From Patescibacteria group bacterium (GTDB lineage Bacteria > Patescibacteria > Microgenomatia > Levybacterales > UBA12049), in the NCBI GenBank assembly GCA_023379465.1, contig JAMCTM010000038.1:1-9247 (forward strand): 9,247 bases of DNA. Reading direction: 5' to 3'. Shown here piece by piece: positions 1 to 7,316 of this stretch. Below the pieces are notes generated by a model. That model was not told the DNA's origin, searched no databases, and saw only the letters and a list, made by a program, of their open reading frames with translations. Numbering within the stretch: position 1 is the stretch's first letter; each line of letters opens with the position of its first letter. The position numbers and the translations under genes are program-made.

Positions 1-333
1 CAGGTCAGGGCATATAATAGAGCAGAGGTTGTAGTTTGTCTTTCTCAAAGCGAACCTTTTGGCCTTATTCCTTTGGAGGCAATGGCCTGCGGGGTGCCGG
101 TTACGGCAGTTCGTGAGGGCGGATTTGAGGAGTCGGTTGTAGACAGAAAGACGGGATTATTAGTCAGGAGAGATCCGAAAGATTTACATTTGGTTCTTGA
201 CGAACTCTTAAAACAGGAAGCCTTAAGAAGACAGCTTGGGATTAACGGCCGAAAATATATCGAAAATTGGACATGGCAGAAAAGCGTTGAAAGATTTATT
301 GAGATTTTAAAAGAAAAAGGCTTTTTCGATTAG
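1..333 (+). CDS. GT4-family glycosyltransferase, C-terminal fragment (5' end outside window)
   Basis: The frame is open from the first base, so this is the last 110 residues of a longer gene; the TTG at 73 is internal and not a start. The fragment holds the donor-binding half of a GT-B fold retaining glycosyltransferase. It has the GT4 EX7E motif, seen as EPFGLIPLE at fragment residues 18-26, followed by AMACGVPV and VREGG, the usual nucleotide-sugar binding loop. The last part (DLHLVLDELLKQ, then NWTWQKSVERFIEIL) matches the C-terminal helices of this family. Such enzymes move a sugar from a nucleotide donor to a glycan or lipid acceptor on the cytoplasmic face of the membrane. Substrate cannot be told. 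It lies 23 bases upstream of the next glycosyltransferase on the same strand, consistent with one operon. Confidence 0.87.
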   Translation, partial: QVRAYNRAEVVVCLSQSEPFGLIPLEAMACGVPVTAVREGGFEESVVDRKTGLLVRRDPKDLHLVLDELLKQEALRRQLGINGRKYIENWTWQKSVERFIEILKEKGFFD

Positions 334-356
334 AGTTTTAATCATCTAATCATGCT

Positions 357-2573
357 ATGAAACCAAAGATTTCAATAATTATAGTTCACTACAAGGTCAA
401 AAAAGAACTTTTTGACTGTCTTTCTTCAATTTATGCATTTAAGCCAAGGGTTGGTTTTGAGGTGATTGTCGTTGACAATGATGAGAAAAAGGACATTGAA
501 AAAGAACTGAAAGAAAAGTTCCCGAAGGTTTTATATCTTAAGAACCCGGGAAACATTGGTTTTGGAGCGGGAAATAATTTGGGAGCAAAACACGCAAAAG
601 GTGACTACTTATTCTTTTTGAATCCAGATACAATTGTTGAAAAAGGGGCAATTGACAAACTTTACGGTTTTCTGGTTAAGGATAGTAAAACAGGTATCGC
701 AGCCCCGCTGCTTTTGGATCGGAATAGAGTTTGTTATAAACTGCAGGGAACGAGAGCGCTTACGCCAATCACCGCCATTTTTTCTCTCTCTTTTATTTCA
801 AAAATCTGGCGGGAAAATCCGATTTATAAAAAATACTATCTGTTTGATTGGAATAAGAAAGAGCCTAGGGACGCTGAGGTTGTGCCGGGGACCGCTTTTA
901 TGATTTCGAAAAATCTATTCGAAAAAATAGAAAGGTTTGATGATAATTTTTTTCTCTACTTTGAAGAGAGCGATCTTTGTAAAAGAGTAAGAAGGTTTGG
1001 TTACGGGGTTAAAATAATTCCCGAAGCAAGGGTTGTTCATCTTTGGGGAGAAAGCACAAAGAAGGTTCAAAATCTTGATAAAATTTTTCAAAAAAGCAGA
1101 TTTTATTATTTTAGAAAACATTTTGGTCTAATTACCGCCTCTCTTGTCGAAGGCTTTTTACGAATTAACGCAAATACGCTTATTCTTGGTCTAATTCTTG
1201 CTTTGGCAGCCTTTTTACGCTTCTATCATCTGCCGCAGTTAATGATGTTTATCGGCGATCAGGGCTGGTTTTATTTATCGGCGCGGGATATGCTTCTGAC
1301 CGGCAAGATTCCTTTGGTTGGTATTACCGCCAGCCATACCTGGCTTCATCAGGGGCCTTTGTGGACATATCTTTTGGCAGTCATCTTTAGGATAACCAAT
1401 TTTAATCCCACGGCTCCTGCCTACTTTACCTCTTTTGCCGGTGTTTTATCGGTTTTTCTGCTGTATAAAACCGGGGCGGAACTATTTTCAAAAAGAATAG
1501 GTTTGATTGCCGCCGCTTTCTTCGCTTCTTCGCCGCTTATTGTCATTCATAGCCGTATGCCCTACCATACAAGCCTGATTCCTTTTTTTGTCATCCTTTT
1601 TATACTTTTTCTTTATCGGTGGATTAAAGGACAGGGTCAACTCTTGCCCATCCTTGCGTTTTTGATTGGCATACTGTACAACCTTGAACTTGCCACCACC
1701 GTTTTGGTTTTTGTGATTATCCTAATTTATTTAATTTATCGTCCGAGGATAAGGGTAAAAAATCTAGCCCTTTCTATTCCCGCCTTTCTTATCCCGATGA
1801 CGCCTGTTATTATTTACGACTTTTCTCACAGTTTTAGGCAGACTCTAATTTTTGCCGGCTGGATAGGGTATAAAGCAGTATCTTTTTTCGCTAACCTTGC
1901 CAGAAACACACATAATTCAAGTCAATTCGGGACAGTCTTTAATTTTCTGTCTGAAAAATTTAGGCTCTTAGTTTTTCCGCAAAGTACTTTTATAACCTGG
2001 ATTTTTTTTGCCACCATTACTGCTTTAATAATATATATCGTTAAAGTAAAGATTTTAACAAAAGATTTAAGTCGAAATACGAATTATCTTATTCTGACGG
2101 CCTCCTTTTTAATTCTTTTTCTAGGATTTATCGCCAGCATGACGCCATCGGAAGCTTACCTTCCTATGCTTTTTCCAAGCACAATAATTCTTATTGCCCT
2201 GGTTTTCGATTGGCTAATTATTAGCTTAAGCAAACCGGCACAAATTTTGGCGGTCGCTATTTTTTGTCTCCTTATGTTGTTAAACACGCACTATTTGCTT
2301 TCAAAAAATTATTTGCTGGGTAAATATGGTCTTTACGGGCCGACATTTTCGGAAAGACTTTCAATAGCAAAAAAAATTGTGGAAGAGGCGCATGGCAGAA
2401 GGTATAATATTGTTGGAAAGGGCCCCGGCAGTCAATTTGCCAGTTTTACGATGAATTATGAGTATTTGACCTGGTGGCTGGGGCATGGATCAACCGATCG
2501 GCCTGCGCCTGTTAAATTTGTTATTAGCGAAGATAATAAAAAAATTCACCTTAGAGAAATAATGGAGAAATGA
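357..2573 (+). CDS. Fusion glycosyltransferase: N-terminal GT2 domain plus C-terminal GT-C (GT39-like) membrane domain
   Basis: This is a 738-residue protein with two enzyme-like parts. Residues 1-255 are a GT2 domain of the rhamnosyltransferase/WcaE type: KISIIIVHYK at the first strand, VVDN at 39-42, NIGFGAGNN at 66-74, the metal-site variant FLNPDT at 87-92, GTAFMISK at 178-185 and FFLYFEESDLCKR at 198-210. From about residue 273 to 646 there are roughly a dozen hydrophobic helices of a GT-C transferase: RFYHLPQL after the first helix, GDQGWFYLSARDML at 300-313 (the first-loop acid, D301) and HQGPLWTYLLA at 331-341. The last 90 residues are soluble. GT2 domains use nucleotide sugars inside the cell; GT-C proteins use polyprenyl-phosphate sugars outside. 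One chain may couple two glycan steps, which is inference. The start is the first ATG after the preceding gene, with no clear ribosome binding site. The frame is continuous through the junction. Confidence 0.9.
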   Translation: MKPKISIIIVHYKVKKELFDCLSSIYAFKPRVGFEVIVVDNDEKKDIEKELKEKFPKVLYLKNPGNIGFGAGNNLGAKHAKGDYLFFLNPDTIVEKGAIDKLYGFLVKDSKTGIAAPLLLDRNRVCYKLQGTRALTPITAIFSLSFISKIWRENPIYKKYYLFDWNKKEPRDAEVVPGTAFMISKNLFEKIERFDDNFFLYFEESDLCKRVRRFGYGVKIIPEARVVHLWGESTKKVQNLDKIFQKSRFYYFRKHFGLITASLVEGFLRINANTLILGLILALAAFLRFYHLPQLMMFIGDQGWFYLSARDMLLTGKIPLVGITASHTWLHQGPLWTYLLAVIFRITNFNPTAPAYFTSFAGVLSVFLLYKTGAELFSKRIGLIAAAFFASSPLIVIHSRMPYHTSLIPFFVILFILFLYRWIKGQGQLLPILAFLIGILYNLELATTVLVFVIILIYLIYRPRIRVKNLALSIPAFLIPMTPVIIYDFSHSFRQTLIFAGWIGYKAVSFFANLARNTHNSSQFGTVFNFLSEKFRLLVFPQSTFITWIFFATITALIIYIVKVKILTKDLSRNTNYLILTASFLILFLGFIASMTPSEAYLPMLFPSTIILIALVFDWLIISLSKPAQILAVAIFCLLMLLNTHYLLSKNYLLGKYGLYGPTFSERLSIAKKIVEEAHGRRYNIVGKGPGSQFASFTMNYEYLTWWLGHGSTDRPAPVKFVISEDNKKIHLREIMEK

Positions 2574-2578
2574 TTTAC

Positions 2579-2590
2579 AAATCATGATTT
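2579..2590. repeat. 12-bp perfect palindrome in intergenic gap
   Basis: The 23-base gap before the WaaE-like gene contains AAATCATGATTT, a perfect 12-base palindrome. It has no loop and no following T run, so it is not an intrinsic terminator. It could be a protein site or chance in A/T-rich DNA. The core AATCATG also occurs in the gap at 334-356. Confidence 0.35.
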
Positions 2591-2596
2591 AAGAAT

Positions 2597-3358
2597 ATGA
2601 TAAGCGCGGTAGTTTTAACCAAAAATGAAGAAAAAAACATCGTTGATTGTTTTGAGACGCTTTTGTGGTGTGATGAAATTGTTGTTATTGATGATTATTC
2701 AAAAGACAGAACGATTGAAATAATTCAAAATCAAGAATCAAGAATCAAAATTTACCGACGTCATTTGGCTGGGGATTTTTCAGCGCAGCGAAACTTTGGC
2801 TTAGATAAGGCAAGAGGCGATTGGATTATTTTTGTTGACGCAGATGAAAGAGTGCCATCTTCGCTCCGCGAGGAAATAGTTCAATTGGCCGCTAATCCAA
2901 TTAGCCGATTTGATGGATTTTACATTCAAAGAAGAGATTTTATGTGGGGGAGGCAGTTAAGACATGGGGAAACGGGCAATATTAAACTTTTGCGCCTCGC
3001 TAAGAAAAATGCAGGAAGGTGGGAAGGGAAAGTTCATGAAGAATGGAGGATTAGAGGTAGGATTGGCAGACTGGAGAATCCGCTTTTGCATTATCCCCAT
3101 CAAACAATTTCGGAATTTTTAAAAGAAATAAATTTCTATACTGATTTAAGATCACAAGAACTGTATACGATAGGTATCCATGGATACTGGTTATCAGTCA
3201 TTTTTTATCCGCTGGGTAAATTTTTTCTTAACTATTTTTTTAAAATGGGTTTTTTAGACGGATTGCCCGGGTTTGTTTTCTCAGTATTTATGAGTTTTCA
3301 TTCTTTTTTGGTCCGCGGAAAATTATGGACGATATATCATAAGAAAGAAGTACGATGA
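2597..3358 (+). CDS. GT2-family glycosyltransferase, WaaE/KdtX-like
   Basis: This 253-residue protein has the normal length of the lipopolysaccharide-core glucosyltransferase-like branch of GT2. In order it shows ISAVVLTKNEEKNI at the N-terminus, CDEIVVIDDYSKDRT at 25-39, DFSAQRNFGLDKARGDW at 60-76, the metal-binding DxD as FVDADERV at 79-86, GKVHEEW at 144-150 and LLHYPH at 163-168. The C-terminus (about 196-240) carries two hydrophobic stretches around a GFLDGLPG turn, typical of the family and likely membrane-attached. It should transfer a hexose from a nucleotide sugar to a lipid-linked or core glycan inside the cell; the exact sugar is unknown. A three-copy 7-base repeat lies in the loop at residues 44-51. 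The gene overlaps the next by 4 bases (ATGA), so the two are probably translationally coupled. Confidence 0.9.
   Translation: MISAVVLTKNEEKNIVDCFETLLWCDEIVVIDDYSKDRTIEIIQNQESRIKIYRRHLAGDFSAQRNFGLDKARGDWIIFVDADERVPSSLREEIVQLAANPISRFDGFYIQRRDFMWGRQLRHGETGNIKLLRLAKKNAGRWEGKVHEEWRIRGRIGRLENPLLHYPHQTISEFLKEINFYTDLRSQELYTIGIHGYWLSVIFYPLGKFFLNYFFKMGFLDGLPGFVFSVFMSFHSFLVRGKLWTIYHKKEVR
2729..2749 (+). repeat. Tandem 7-bp repeat inside a GT2 gene (3 copies)
   Basis: Three head-to-tail copies of AATCAAG (the third ends in A) span 21 bases. Because 3 x 7 is a multiple of three, the repeat keeps the reading frame and encodes part of QNQESRIK in the loop before IYRRHLAGDF. The loop looks about two residues longer than I would expect for this family, so the repeat may have arisen by slippage. 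Confidence 0.6.
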
Positions 3359-5100
3359 CTAAAAAAGCGTATTATCTTGTGTCGTTTATTATATTCTTGG
3401 TCCTGGCGATCTATATCACATATCCTCTGATATTCCATTTGGGTAGTTTGACTCCTGGCCTTGGCGACGAATTATTTATAGCCTATATTCAGAATTGGGT
3501 TATGCATATTCTGTTTTTGAACCCTTTCCATTTATTTGATGCCAGTATATATTTTCCGTACAGAAACACATTAGCCTTTTCCGATATATTTGTAACCTCA
3601 AGCTTGCTTGCTTTAATCCCGACAAAAATACTTGGTGAACCTATGGCAGCTTTTAATTTTACTTTAATTACCTCTCTTTTACTGCTTGGATTTTCTTTAT
3701 TTTGTTTGAGTTTTTATATAACAAGGGATTTTGCCGCTTCGCTTTTTTCGGGAATTCTGGTTATTTTTTCGCCAGCGGTGCTTGCCAGAGCCGGCCATTT
3801 GCAGATTCTCTCTGTAGAATGGGTAATTTTTTCAGTTTTATTTTTTGTTATCTATCTGAATAATCCTAAATATAAGTATTTGCTGCTTTCGTGCCTATTT
3901 TTTTTGCTTCAGGTTTACAACAGTTTTCTGCCGGGCTATTTTATAATTTTTTGGGTGTTATTTATGATTTTTTTCCTCTTTGCCTATAAAAAGGTCAGAC
4001 TTAAGGATATATTCTCAAAAAAAGTCATGGTTATATTGTTTTTTACGCTTTTTATTACAGTCCCTATAATAATTCCTTATTACCAGGTGTCTAATAGATT
4101 TCATTATACTAGAGATATTAGGGACACGATTCATTTTGCGCTCCAGCCGGAAGATTTATTTTATCCCTCCGGAGTTACCAGACTGCAGAAGCCGCTTTTG
4201 GGCCTTGCTTCCCTTGAAAAAATTCCCGCAAATGCGGAGTTAAAACCCGGATACCTGGGATTGGTCTTTAGCCTTCTTGTTATTTTATCCGTAGTTTATG
4301 CAATAAAACAGTTTAGTAGGAGGGATTACATTCTTAATTCATTTTTCATAACATCTATTTTTGGCTTGCTGTTAAGCCTTGGCCCGGCTCTTCATTTAGG
4401 GAGACATACAATACATAAACCATTTCCGATAATTCTTCCGTATGCATTGTTTTACTATATAATTCCAGGATTTAAAGGAATAAGAAATTCTTCAAGATGG
4501 GAAATGCTTTTTATTATTGCGTCCTCTGTGGTGATTGCGATTTTTTTATCAAGTGTCTTGAAAAATATGAAAACAACAAAGAAAACAATGCTCTGTATAA
4601 TTCTATTTTTGGCAATTATCGCAGAATATAAATTTCCAATGAAGTTTTATGGTATTCCTGCAAAAAAGGATTTTCCAAAAGTGTATCATTGGATTGCAAG
4701 GCAATCCAAAAATGAATCTTTTATCCAAATGCCTATATTTAACTGGGACATGTGGCCATATACGGAATATGAGCTAAGGAGAGAATATTACTTTACTTTA
4801 AGCTTTCCCAAAATGCTAAACGGATACAGTGGTTTTTCTCCTCCTGAATGGCAGAAATTAGTTAGATATGAATTATTAAATTTTCCCACCCAAGACAGCA
4901 TCTCCAGATTAAAAAAATTAGGAGTTGATTATATTCTTGTTGACCAAACACTTTATAGCAGACTTAACAAAAATAAGTTTGCGGTAAATACAAAGACAGT
5001 GCCGAATATAAAAGAAGTATTGCTAAACCTCGAAAATTTAAAGAATGTAACGTTTGTTAAAAAAATTGATGATACATATGTATATAAAATTTCAAAATAA
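3355..5100 (+). CDS. Polytopic membrane protein, predicted GT-C-type glycosyltransferase
   Basis: This is a 581-residue integral membrane protein with about a dozen hydrophobic helices between residues 8 and 423, then a soluble tail at 424-581. After the first helix comes a loop TPGLGDELF (33-41) whose D38/E39 sits where GT-C enzymes keep their catalytic acid, followed by SIYFPYRNTLAFSD (64-77). Later marks are the loop QPEDLFYP (264-271), SLGPALHLG (341-349) and IIPGFKGIRNSSRWEM (369-384), a pattern I recall from large uncharacterised bacterial GT-C-like proteins. The tail (IQMPIFNWDMWP, LKKLGVDYILVD) is also typical of those. The likely role is sugar transfer outside the membrane from a lipid-phosphate donor, but no activity can be assigned; a YfhO-like protein is the alternative. 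The ATG overlaps the preceding stop (ATGA). Confidence 0.85.
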   Translation: MTKKAYYLVSFIIFLVLAIYITYPLIFHLGSLTPGLGDELFIAYIQNWVMHILFLNPFHLFDASIYFPYRNTLAFSDIFVTSSLLALIPTKILGEPMAAFNFTLITSLLLLGFSLFCLSFYITRDFAASLFSGILVIFSPAVLARAGHLQILSVEWVIFSVLFFVIYLNNPKYKYLLLSCLFFLLQVYNSFLPGYFIIFWVLFMIFFLFAYKKVRLKDIFSKKVMVILFFTLFITVPIIIPYYQVSNRFHYTRDIRDTIHFALQPEDLFYPSGVTRLQKPLLGLASLEKIPANAELKPGYLGLVFSLLVILSVVYAIKQFSRRDYILNSFFITSIFGLLLSLGPALHLGRHTIHKPFPIILPYALFYYIIPGFKGIRNSSRWEMLFIIASSVVIAIFLSSVLKNMKTTKKTMLCIILFLAIIAEYKFPMKFYGIPAKKDFPKVYHWIARQSKNESFIQMPIFNWDMWPYTEYELRREYYFTLSFPKMLNGYSGFSPPEWQKLVRYELLNFPTQDSISRLKKLGVDYILVDQTLYSRLNKNKFAVNTKTVPNIKEVLLNLENLKNVTFVKKIDDTYVYKISK

Positions 5101-5200
5101 TCTAAATAAAATTTTGGTTAGCCTTTTTATAATTTATGTCATATTTATTTTTGTAAATTATATTTTCTATTTTCTTTGTAAGGGAGGTCTATGTTTTTAA
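5078..5200 (+). other. 40-codon overlapping ORF; probable frameshifted N-terminus of the next gene
   Basis: An ATG at 5078 opens a frame that overlaps the end of the preceding gene by 23 bases and stops at 5198-5200, just inside the next gene. It encodes a short basic/polar start (MYIKFQNNLNK), one strong hydrophobic helix (ILVSLFIIYVIFIFVNY), then KGGLCF. That is what a first transmembrane helix of a GT-C protein looks like. The next gene begins MFLTAVFIGVYSYL, which reads like the second helix of such proteins. One extra T in the T run at 5194-5198 would fuse both into a single protein about 38 residues longer. Either this is the lost N-terminus (mutation or sequencing error) or a small membrane peptide of unknown role. 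Confidence 0.45.
5182..5188 (+). promoter_or_regulatory. Possible Shine-Dalgarno for the GT39-like gene
   Basis: GGGAGGT lies just before the ATG at 5191. GGAGGT is a full match to the anti-Shine-Dalgarno core, the only such match at a start in this window. The gap to the ATG is only 2-3 bases, shorter than the usual 5-9, so it may instead just be codons for Lys-Gly-Gly in a frameshifted upstream reading frame. Confidence 0.35.
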
Positions 5201-6855
5201 CAGCGGTTTTTATCGGGGTTTATTCATATCTGATATTTTTCTTGGGAATCTTTGATCTTCTTTATAAGAATATCATAATCTTTTCTTCTTTGGTTTTTGC
5301 TTTTGTTGTTATTGCAGTGCAATGCAACAATATACTACTGCGTGGCAGAGTACTTTTATTATGGTTTAAAAATAAAACCATCACAAACATTGTTAAACGG
5401 ATCATTAAAAAGTGCGCCGAGGATAAATTGATTTCGATTATCGTTTTTTTATTTGCCATCCAGATGGTAATAAACCTTGTGGGAGCATTAGGTCCGGAAC
5501 TTGGGTTTGATGCGCTTTGGTATCATTTAACAATCCCTAAAATTTATCTTTTAAATCATAAAGTATTTTATATTCCCGGAGGTCTTCTTTATTACAGCGC
5601 GATGCCAAAATTAACAGAAATGATTTATATCGCAGCCCTTTCTTTCAGGAATGCGATAACGGCTAAACTTATTCATTTTTCATTCGGATTATTAACCTGT
5701 TTTGCGCTATATAAATTATCCAGAAAATTTTTTAAAGGCCGTACTTCTATTCTTGTTGTTCTGATTTTTTATTCGAATCTTGTTGTTGATTGGCAGTCTA
5801 TTACGGCATATGTTGATTTGGCTAGGGCATTTTTTGAAACAATGGCATTGTGGGGCTTTATAAACTGGCTTGAAGAAAAAAATACCAAGCGGTTGATAAT
5901 TTTTGCAATCATGTTAGGATTTGCGATATCGGTAAAGCTTTTGGCAATTGGCTCGCTTTTAATATTTACTATCTTAATAATTCACCATTATGTTTTTTCT
6001 AATGATTCAAACGAAAAACAATTGACTCCCGTAATTATTAATTTACTGGTCTATTGGTATTTAAGCTTGTTAATGGTGGCTCCTTGGTTTATTTCCTCAT
6101 TTGTAAATACCGGCAGTCCGATATATCCATTTTTCAGTAATCTTTACAAGATTTCGATAAGTCACAATCTTTTTGATCTCCTTAACTTTATTAGAGATAT
6201 TTGGTTGATGTTTACTCATTTATCTGATCCGATTTCTCCGGTTTATATAGCCTTTTTGCCGCTTGTTGTTTACTTTTTTAAGAAGTTTTCAGGGAAGGTA
6301 AGGATTGTTTCTTTTTACTCCGCTTTGGCAATTATTGTTTGGTATTTTACGCCAAGGACAGGTGGCGGAAGATTTATTCTGCCATACCTTCCCGCATTTT
6401 CTATTGTTGCCGGAGCGGTTTTGGAACAATTATTTTTGAAAAAAAACTACAATTTTTTAAAAATATTTATTTTAAGCTTTGCGATTTTAGTTTCTTTAAT
6501 TTCTATAGTTTATAGAGGCGCCGCAAATTATAAGTATATTCCTGTTATTTTGCATAAAGAGACTAAACAAACATTTCTTGTTAAGAATCTAAACTTTTCT
6601 TTTGGGGATTTTTATGATATAGACAAAGGCATAAAGAGAATAGTTAAAAATAATAATGTATTATTGTACGGATTTCATAATCTTTATTACGTAGACTTTC
6701 CTTTTGCAGATTCTTCCTGGATTAAAAATGGCCACACTTTTAACTATATTGCTGTTCAGAATGGTAATCTTCCCCGTATATATCTATCGCGGAGAAGGAT
6801 ATATTATAATGGTATCACTCATGTTAGTTTATACGAAAAGCCTATAAAAAAATGA
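5191..6855 (+). CDS. GT39/PMT-like GT-C membrane glycosyltransferase
   Basis: This 554-residue polytopic protein has the hallmarks of the GT39-like 'dolichyl-phosphate-mannose' transferase branch. The first extracytoplasmic loop holds GFDALWYHLTIPKIYLL (105-121) with the probable catalytic D107, followed by AMPKLTEMIYIAAL (137-150). Further on are a VKLLAIGSLL helix (248-257), NTGSPIYPFF (306-315, the usual 'GNPVYPF' loop) and GGGRFILPYLPAF (391-403). A short soluble tail follows residue 440. It should transfer a sugar from a polyprenyl-phosphate donor to a glycan or protein outside the membrane. A stop codon in this frame at 5179-5181 fixes the earliest start at 5191. The N-terminus appears short by one helix, and the missing part may be encoded in another frame at 5078-5197. 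The last codons overlap the next gene by 4 bases (ATGA). Confidence 0.87.
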   Translation: MFLTAVFIGVYSYLIFFLGIFDLLYKNIIIFSSLVFAFVVIAVQCNNILLRGRVLLLWFKNKTITNIVKRIIKKCAEDKLISIIVFLFAIQMVINLVGALGPELGFDALWYHLTIPKIYLLNHKVFYIPGGLLYYSAMPKLTEMIYIAALSFRNAITAKLIHFSFGLLTCFALYKLSRKFFKGRTSILVVLIFYSNLVVDWQSITAYVDLARAFFETMALWGFINWLEEKNTKRLIIFAIMLGFAISVKLLAIGSLLIFTILIIHHYVFSNDSNEKQLTPVIINLLVYWYLSLLMVAPWFISSFVNTGSPIYPFFSNLYKISISHNLFDLLNFIRDIWLMFTHLSDPISPVYIAFLPLVVYFFKKFSGKVRIVSFYSALAIIVWYFTPRTGGGRFILPYLPAFSIVAGAVLEQLFLKKNYNFLKIFILSFAILVSLISIVYRGAANYKYIPVILHKETKQTFLVKNLNFSFGDFYDIDKGIKRIVKNNNVLLYGFHNLYYVDFPFADSSWIKNGHTFNYIAVQNGNLPRIYLSRRRIYYNGITHVSLYEKPIKK

Positions 6856-7217
6856 AAATACTAAGATTCCTATTTGTTCTGTTTATATTTATGCTGCCAT
6901 CAGGAGAATTGTTGCGCTATCAGTCAACTTCAGGCATAGGGATCACCGCGAATGATTTTATGGTCGGTCTATTAGTAGCTTATTGGTTGTTCTATCATAC
7001 TTTTCGGAGAAAAGGCGTTAACTATTCATTCCTAACAAAACCCTTATTGTTTTTTGTCGGTATTGCCCTAGTGTCGCTTGCTATTAATTCAAGATTTTTA
7101 AATACAGCAGAATTTATTATCTCTTTTCTTTATCTTGTGAGATGGGTTTTCTACGCGGCAATATTTTTTATCGTTAAGGATTTTAATGATAGTTTTAAGC
7201 AGAAAATTCGGATCTAA
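6852..7217 (+). CDS. N-terminal fragment of Wzy/WaaL-like protein (ends at premature TAA)
   Basis: This is the upstream half of the broken polymerase gene: 121 residues with about four hydrophobic helices (roughly 3-16, 33-48, 62-79, 87-108). It includes LPSGELLRYQ and ITANDFMVGLLVAYWLF, which resemble the first two helices of O-antigen ligase-like proteins. It ends in VKDFNDSFKQKIRI at the cytoplasmic turn where the family normally continues into the next helix. The ATG overlaps the preceding TGA (ATGA), so this half is still expected to be translated. On its own it lacks the central and C-terminal motifs and is unlikely to be active. Confidence 0.7.
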   Translation: MKILRFLFVLFIFMLPSGELLRYQSTSGIGITANDFMVGLLVAYWLFYHTFRRKGVNYSFLTKPLLFFVGIALVSLAINSRFLNTAEFIISFLYLVRWVFYAAIFFIVKDFNDSFKQKIRI

Positions 7218-7316
7218 AAAACTTGTGCGGCAGGCCTAATTGCGCTTGGAGGATATATTCAGTTTTTTCTTTATCCAAGTCTCAGAAACCTATATTATCT
7301 TGGCTGGGATGAGCAT

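Noticed and set aside
634..903. Open frame of 89 codons on the plus strand overlapping the GT2 domain
   Set aside because: It is out of frame with the clear FLNPDT and GTAFMISK motifs, and its translation is not protein-like.
915..1121. Antisense open frame of 68 codons inside the GT2/GT-C fusion gene
   Set aside because: It lies wholly opposite well-supported GT2 motifs, and its translation shows no recognisable motif. It is a by-product of the coding strand.
5189..5200. Programmed -1 frameshift at CTATGTTTTTAAC
   Set aside because: A T run is present, but it is not in the right phase for a tandem X-XXY-YYZ slip, and I see no strong downstream hairpin. A simple one-base deletion or an independent start explains it better.
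5262..5459. Antisense 65-codon open frame within the GT39-like gene
   Set aside because: It sits opposite a hydrophobic coding region and has no support from motifs or spacing.
7215..7217. Recoding or readthrough of TAA as a sense codon
   Set aside because: TAA ends several other genes here (5098, 8055, 8906 on the minus strand). The stop recoding known in CPR bacteria affects TGA, which is a normal stop here (for example 2571-2573 and 3356-3358).
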